DNA from: Phycicoccus sp. M110.8
GTDB lineage: Bacteria > Actinomycetota > Actinomycetes > Actinomycetales > Dermatophilaceae
DNA: 64,000 nt
Direction of reading: 5' to 3'
Assembly (NCBI RefSeq): GCF_032464895.1
Contig: NZ_JAWDIC010000001.1
Location: 2,232,001-2,296,000, forward strand
Shown here one piece after another: positions 62,614 through 64,000 of this stretch (its first letter is position 1; every line of letters starts with the position of its first letter). The notes beneath the pieces were generated by a model. It worked only from the letters and a program-made list of their open reading frames with translations, had not been told where the DNA came from and searched no databases. The translations under genes were made by a program, and so were the position numbers.

Positions 62614-63517
62614 CCTGCGGAGCACCTCCTGCTCGCGAGAGTACCGCCGCGGCGACCTCCTGCGCCCGGGTCTCGGGCAGCCAGTGGCCGGCGTCGAGCT
62701 CGACGAACCGGTAGTCCGACGCCACCCAGTCGCCACTGGCCTCAGCGGCTCGCCGGCCCAGCGCCGGGTCGTGCGAGCCCCACAGGTACGTCGTCGGCAC
62801 GGTGATCCGGTGGCCGCCGAGGCCTGGGTCGGGCACTTCCGCCCGGTCGCGGGATGCCTTGCGGCGCAACGGGTTCGGCAGGCCGGACAGGGTCGAGGCC
62901 CCGAGCGGCAGGGCGCGGTACCAGGCCAGGCCCCCACCGGCGGCGCCCGGCTCGCGGAAGCGCGCGGCATACCTGCGCGCGTCCTCCGGCGGCAGGCCGC
63001 TGCGCCTCAGCACCCCCTCCAGCCGGCCGGCGAGCACCAGCTCGGGCAGCACCGGCAGCTGGAACGCGGCCATGTACCAGCTGTGCGAGGCCTGGTCGAG
63101 GTGGCGCAGCGCGGCGGCGAACGCCCGGTGGTGCGGCGTCGACAGGACGGTGAGCGACGCGAACCGCTCCGGGTGCCGCTCGGCCGCCGCCCACGCGACC
63201 GCACCGCCCCAGTCGTGCCCCACCAGGTGCACCCGCTGGACCCCGCACGCGTCGACCGCTGCGACGACGTCGGCCACGAGCTCGCCCATCCGGTATGCCG
63301 CACGGCCGCGCGGGCGGGCGCGCGGGGAGTACCCGCGCTGGTCGAACGCCACGACGCGCAGGCCGCCGGCCGTGAGCAGCGGGGTCACCCGCGACCAGGC
63401 GTGGCGGTCCTGCGGCCACCCGTGAAGCAGCAGCGCGACCGGTGGGTCGGCCGCCCCGTCGTCGGGGCCGTCGTCGCTGACGTCGAAGGTCAGCCCGTTC
63501 CTGCTGAGCTCGCGCAT
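62606..63517 (-). CDS. Epoxide-hydrolase-like alpha/beta hydrolase
   Basis: A 303-residue enzyme. H-G-W-P-Q (HGxP oxyanion motif) near residue 33 and the nucleophile elbow V-G-H-D-W-G-G with Asp, rather than Ser, point to the epoxide hydrolase/haloalkane dehalogenase branch; the C-terminal His is in D-A-G-H-W-L. Substrate unknown. First gene of the leftward operon; together with an F420-type oxidoreductase and a VOC protein this could be a small detoxification pathway, which is an inference. Confidence 0.87.
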   Translation of the reverse strand: MRELSRNGLTFDVSDDGPDDGAADPPVALLLHGWPQDRHAWSRVTPLLTAGGLRVVAFDQRGYSPRARPRGRAAYRMGELVADVVAAVDACGVQRVHLVGHDWGGAVAWAAAERHPERFASLTVLSTPHHRAFAAALRHLDQASHSWYMAAFQLPVLPELVLAGRLEGVLRRSGLPPEDARRYAARFREPGAAGGGLAWYRALPLGASTLSGLPNPLRRKASRDRAEVPDPGLGGHRITVPTTYLWGSHDPALGRRAAEASGDWVASDYRFVELDAGHWLPETRAQEVAAAVLSRAGGAPQDA

Positions 63518-63573
63518 GCCGGCAACCTAGCCCGGCCCGCGAGCCGTCGCGCGGCTGCGGGACAATGGCGGCC

Positions 63574-64000
63574 GTGACCAGCCGCGACCACCAGTACCCC
63601 ATGGGCGGTGGCCGGGCCTGGGTGGTCTACGGCAGCGCCGTCGCGCTCTACGTCCTCGCCGTCTTCAACCGCAGCTCGCTCGGCGTCGCCGGGCTGCTGG
63701 CGAGCGACCGCTTCCACATCGCCGCCACCCAGCTGTCGGTCTTCACGATGGTGCAGCTGTTCGTCTACGCCGCCATGCAGATCCCGGTGGGTGCCCTGCT
63801 CGACCGGTTCGGGCCCAAGCGGCTGCTGCTCACCGGCATGGGGCTGATGACGGTGGCGCAGCTGGCGTTCGCGTTCGCCGACTCCTTCGCCGCGGGCATC
63901 GGGGCGAGGGTGCTGCTCGGGATGGGCGACTCCATGGTGTTCGTCCCCCTCCTGCGCATCGTGGCCCTGTGGTTCCCCCCGATGCGGATCCCGATGGTCT
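63574..64000 (+). CDS. MFS transporter, N-terminal part (3' end outside window)
   Basis: The frame runs from GTG 63574 (or ATG 63565) to the end of the window, 142 codons. Four helices are visible with motif A as G-A-L-L-D-R-F-G-P-K-R and L-L-G-M-G-D-S-M-V-F-V-P in helix 4, typical of sugar-phosphate or anion-type MFS permeases. A GACAAT -10 ends seven bases before the GTG, suggesting a leaderless mRNA. Confidence 0.85.
   Translation, partial: MTSRDHQYPMGGGRAWVVYGSAVALYVLAVFNRSSLGVAGLLASDRFHIAATQLSVFTMVQLFVYAAMQIPVGALLDRFGPKRLLLTGMGLMTVAQLAFAFADSFAAGIGARVLLGMGDSMVFVPLLRIVALWFPPMRIPMV

Overview
The window is a chromosomal segment of a very high-GC (roughly 73%) actinobacterium. The order topA, tmk, holB, tRNA-Thr, the conservon operon (sensor kinase, Roadblock, DUF742, GTPase), GAF-ANTAR proteins, a SigB/SigF-type sigma factor and the many leaderless -10 elements point to the Micrococcales, probably Intrasporangiaceae (Janibacter/Terrabacter/Phycicoccus-like). 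The family assignment is an inference; no rRNA is present. I see no phage, insertion sequence or CRISPR array.

Region 1 (1-11.2 kb): end of a methyltransferase; a TetR-controlled heterodimeric ABC exporter; a sodium:solute symporter with a small membrane protein; an MFS permease; a broken AbiEi/DUF559-type nuclease-like gene flanked by two related 40-nt palindromes; a LigB/DODA-type dioxygenase. Region 2 (11.3-29.7 kb): topoisomerase I, a serine hydrolase, a branched-chain amino acid type ABC transporter (two ATPases, binding protein, two permeases), TetR/MFS and MerR-TipAS drug-response genes, an acetyltransferase, tmk-holB, a secreted TAP-like hydrolase, tRNA-Thr(CGT) and a DUF1254/DUF1214 protein.

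Region 3 (28-44 kb) is an accessory block that reads as one regulon. A LAL-type LuxR regulator heads an operon with a drug-efflux MFS, a HerA-like ATPase and a membrane protein. Around it lie two paralogous 81-residue proteins, a DUF7144 membrane protein, an 18-residue-repeat protein with an RDD protein, DUF6325, two SHOCT proteins, a potassium-channel-like protein, a YihY/BrkB protein, a PAP2 phosphatase and a hemerythrin. Five promoter regions carry the same TCATCC-N5-GGATGA-like inverted repeat 58-92 bp before the start codon. Both divergent promoter pairs carry, on the other side, GGTCGRTCAGGACCT.

Region 4 (44.7-55 kb) is a stress block around a SigB/SigF-like sigma factor: two hemerythrin-type proteins, HAD phosphatase, small acidic and lipoprotein genes, DUF6766, tandem GAF-ANTAR regulators, a Rho-N-like protein, a GH31 glycosidase, an L,D-transpeptidase-like protein and DUF6328. 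Four promoters match the SigB pattern GTTK-N15/16-GGGTAK. Region 5 (55.3-64 kb): a complete conservon operon, then a leftward operon of epoxide-hydrolase-like protein, VOC protein and a P-loop/F420-dependent oxidoreductase fusion that seems to start at CTG, and the 5' end of another MFS gene.

The strongest unexplained signal runs through the whole window: the octamer GTATGCCG/CGGCATAC occurs 42 times by hand count, on both strands, about every 1.5 kb, in genes and between them, with inverted pairs forming hairpins at gene ends. It resembles the layout of DNA-uptake sequences in Neisseria and Pasteurellaceae.
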